A stretch of 32,966 nucleotides of DNA. Source: Spirochaetales bacterium (GTDB lineage: Bacteria > Spirochaetota > Leptospiria > Leptospirales > Leptonemataceae). Shown here in pieces: positions 32,897 through 32,966 of the stretch; the first letter of the stretch is position 1, and the number at the start of each line of letters is the position of its first letter. The position numbers and the translations under genes were made by a program. The stretch is taken from contig JACKOY010000030.1 of NCBI GenBank assembly GCA_024233935.1, positions 1-32,966 of the forward strand. The letters are read 5' to 3'. The notes under the pieces were generated by a model that searched no databases, was not told the DNA's origin, and saw only the letters and a program-made list of their open reading frames with translations.

Positions 32897-32966
32897 AAGT
32901 ACGTGCCACTCCGGGAAACGCCGGTTCGGGACAGGACGAGGGCTCAATCGTTCCACAAGAGGGGGG

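Overview
The window is about 33 kb of GC-rich bacterial chromosome, densely coded on both strands, with no gap over 300 bp. I see no tRNA, rRNA, insertion sequence, phage gene or CRISPR array. The gene set suggests a high-GC spirochaete of the Leptospira/Leptonema group: several predicted lipoproteins with relaxed lipoboxes, a Leptospira-type O-methyltransferase, many GTG and TTG starts, and signalling genes of STAS, GGDEF and class III cyclase type. This placement is inference; no ribosomal RNA or other marker confirms it.

Layout. 165-2077 (+): an F420/NADP-oxidoreductase-like protein and a membrane adenylate cyclase. 2139-5158 (-): O-methyltransferase, LOG/TIGR00725-type protein, a 52-aa protein, a secreted helical protein and a small lipoprotein. 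5318-9636 (+): alaS, yajQ (starting inside alaS) and a TPR-like protein. 9831-13474 (-): a run of overlapping genes, read as 128-aa protein, hom, a stand-alone LigD-phosphoesterase-like protein, a terminator-like element, STAS protein and DegT aminotransferase. 13617-15969 (+): a beta-helix lipoprotein with a diheme cytochrome. 16113-17688 (-): arsR-arsC-aquaporin. 17886-19898: SRPBCC protein, DHFR-like reductase and a secreted membrane protein. 20078-22922: mtnP diverging from a PAS/GAF/GGDEF diguanylate cyclase. 22877-27224: an unknown 295-aa protein and a histone-deacetylase-like enzyme, diverging from an App1-type phosphatase and a PlsC-type acyltransferase. 27226-32896: glycogen metabolism, with glgX-malQ (-) diverging from a GT4 glycogen-synthase-like enzyme (+).

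How the genes work together. The ars genes make a compact detoxification unit: ArsR repressor, thioredoxin-type arsenate reductase, and an aquaporin that could let arsenite leave the cell in place of an arsenite pump. The glycogen genes cover chain synthesis, debranching and disproportionation; branching enzyme and ADP-glucose pyrophosphorylase are not in the window. The App1-like phosphatase and the acyltransferase could act at opposite ends of phosphatidate turnover.

The least understood parts are the beta-helix/diheme-cytochrome pair (a recurrent but functionally obscure module), the stand-alone LigD-like protein inside the hom cluster, and the arsR promoter, where a perfect -10 box lies inside an inverted repeat 8 nt from the start codon and implies a leaderless mRNA.
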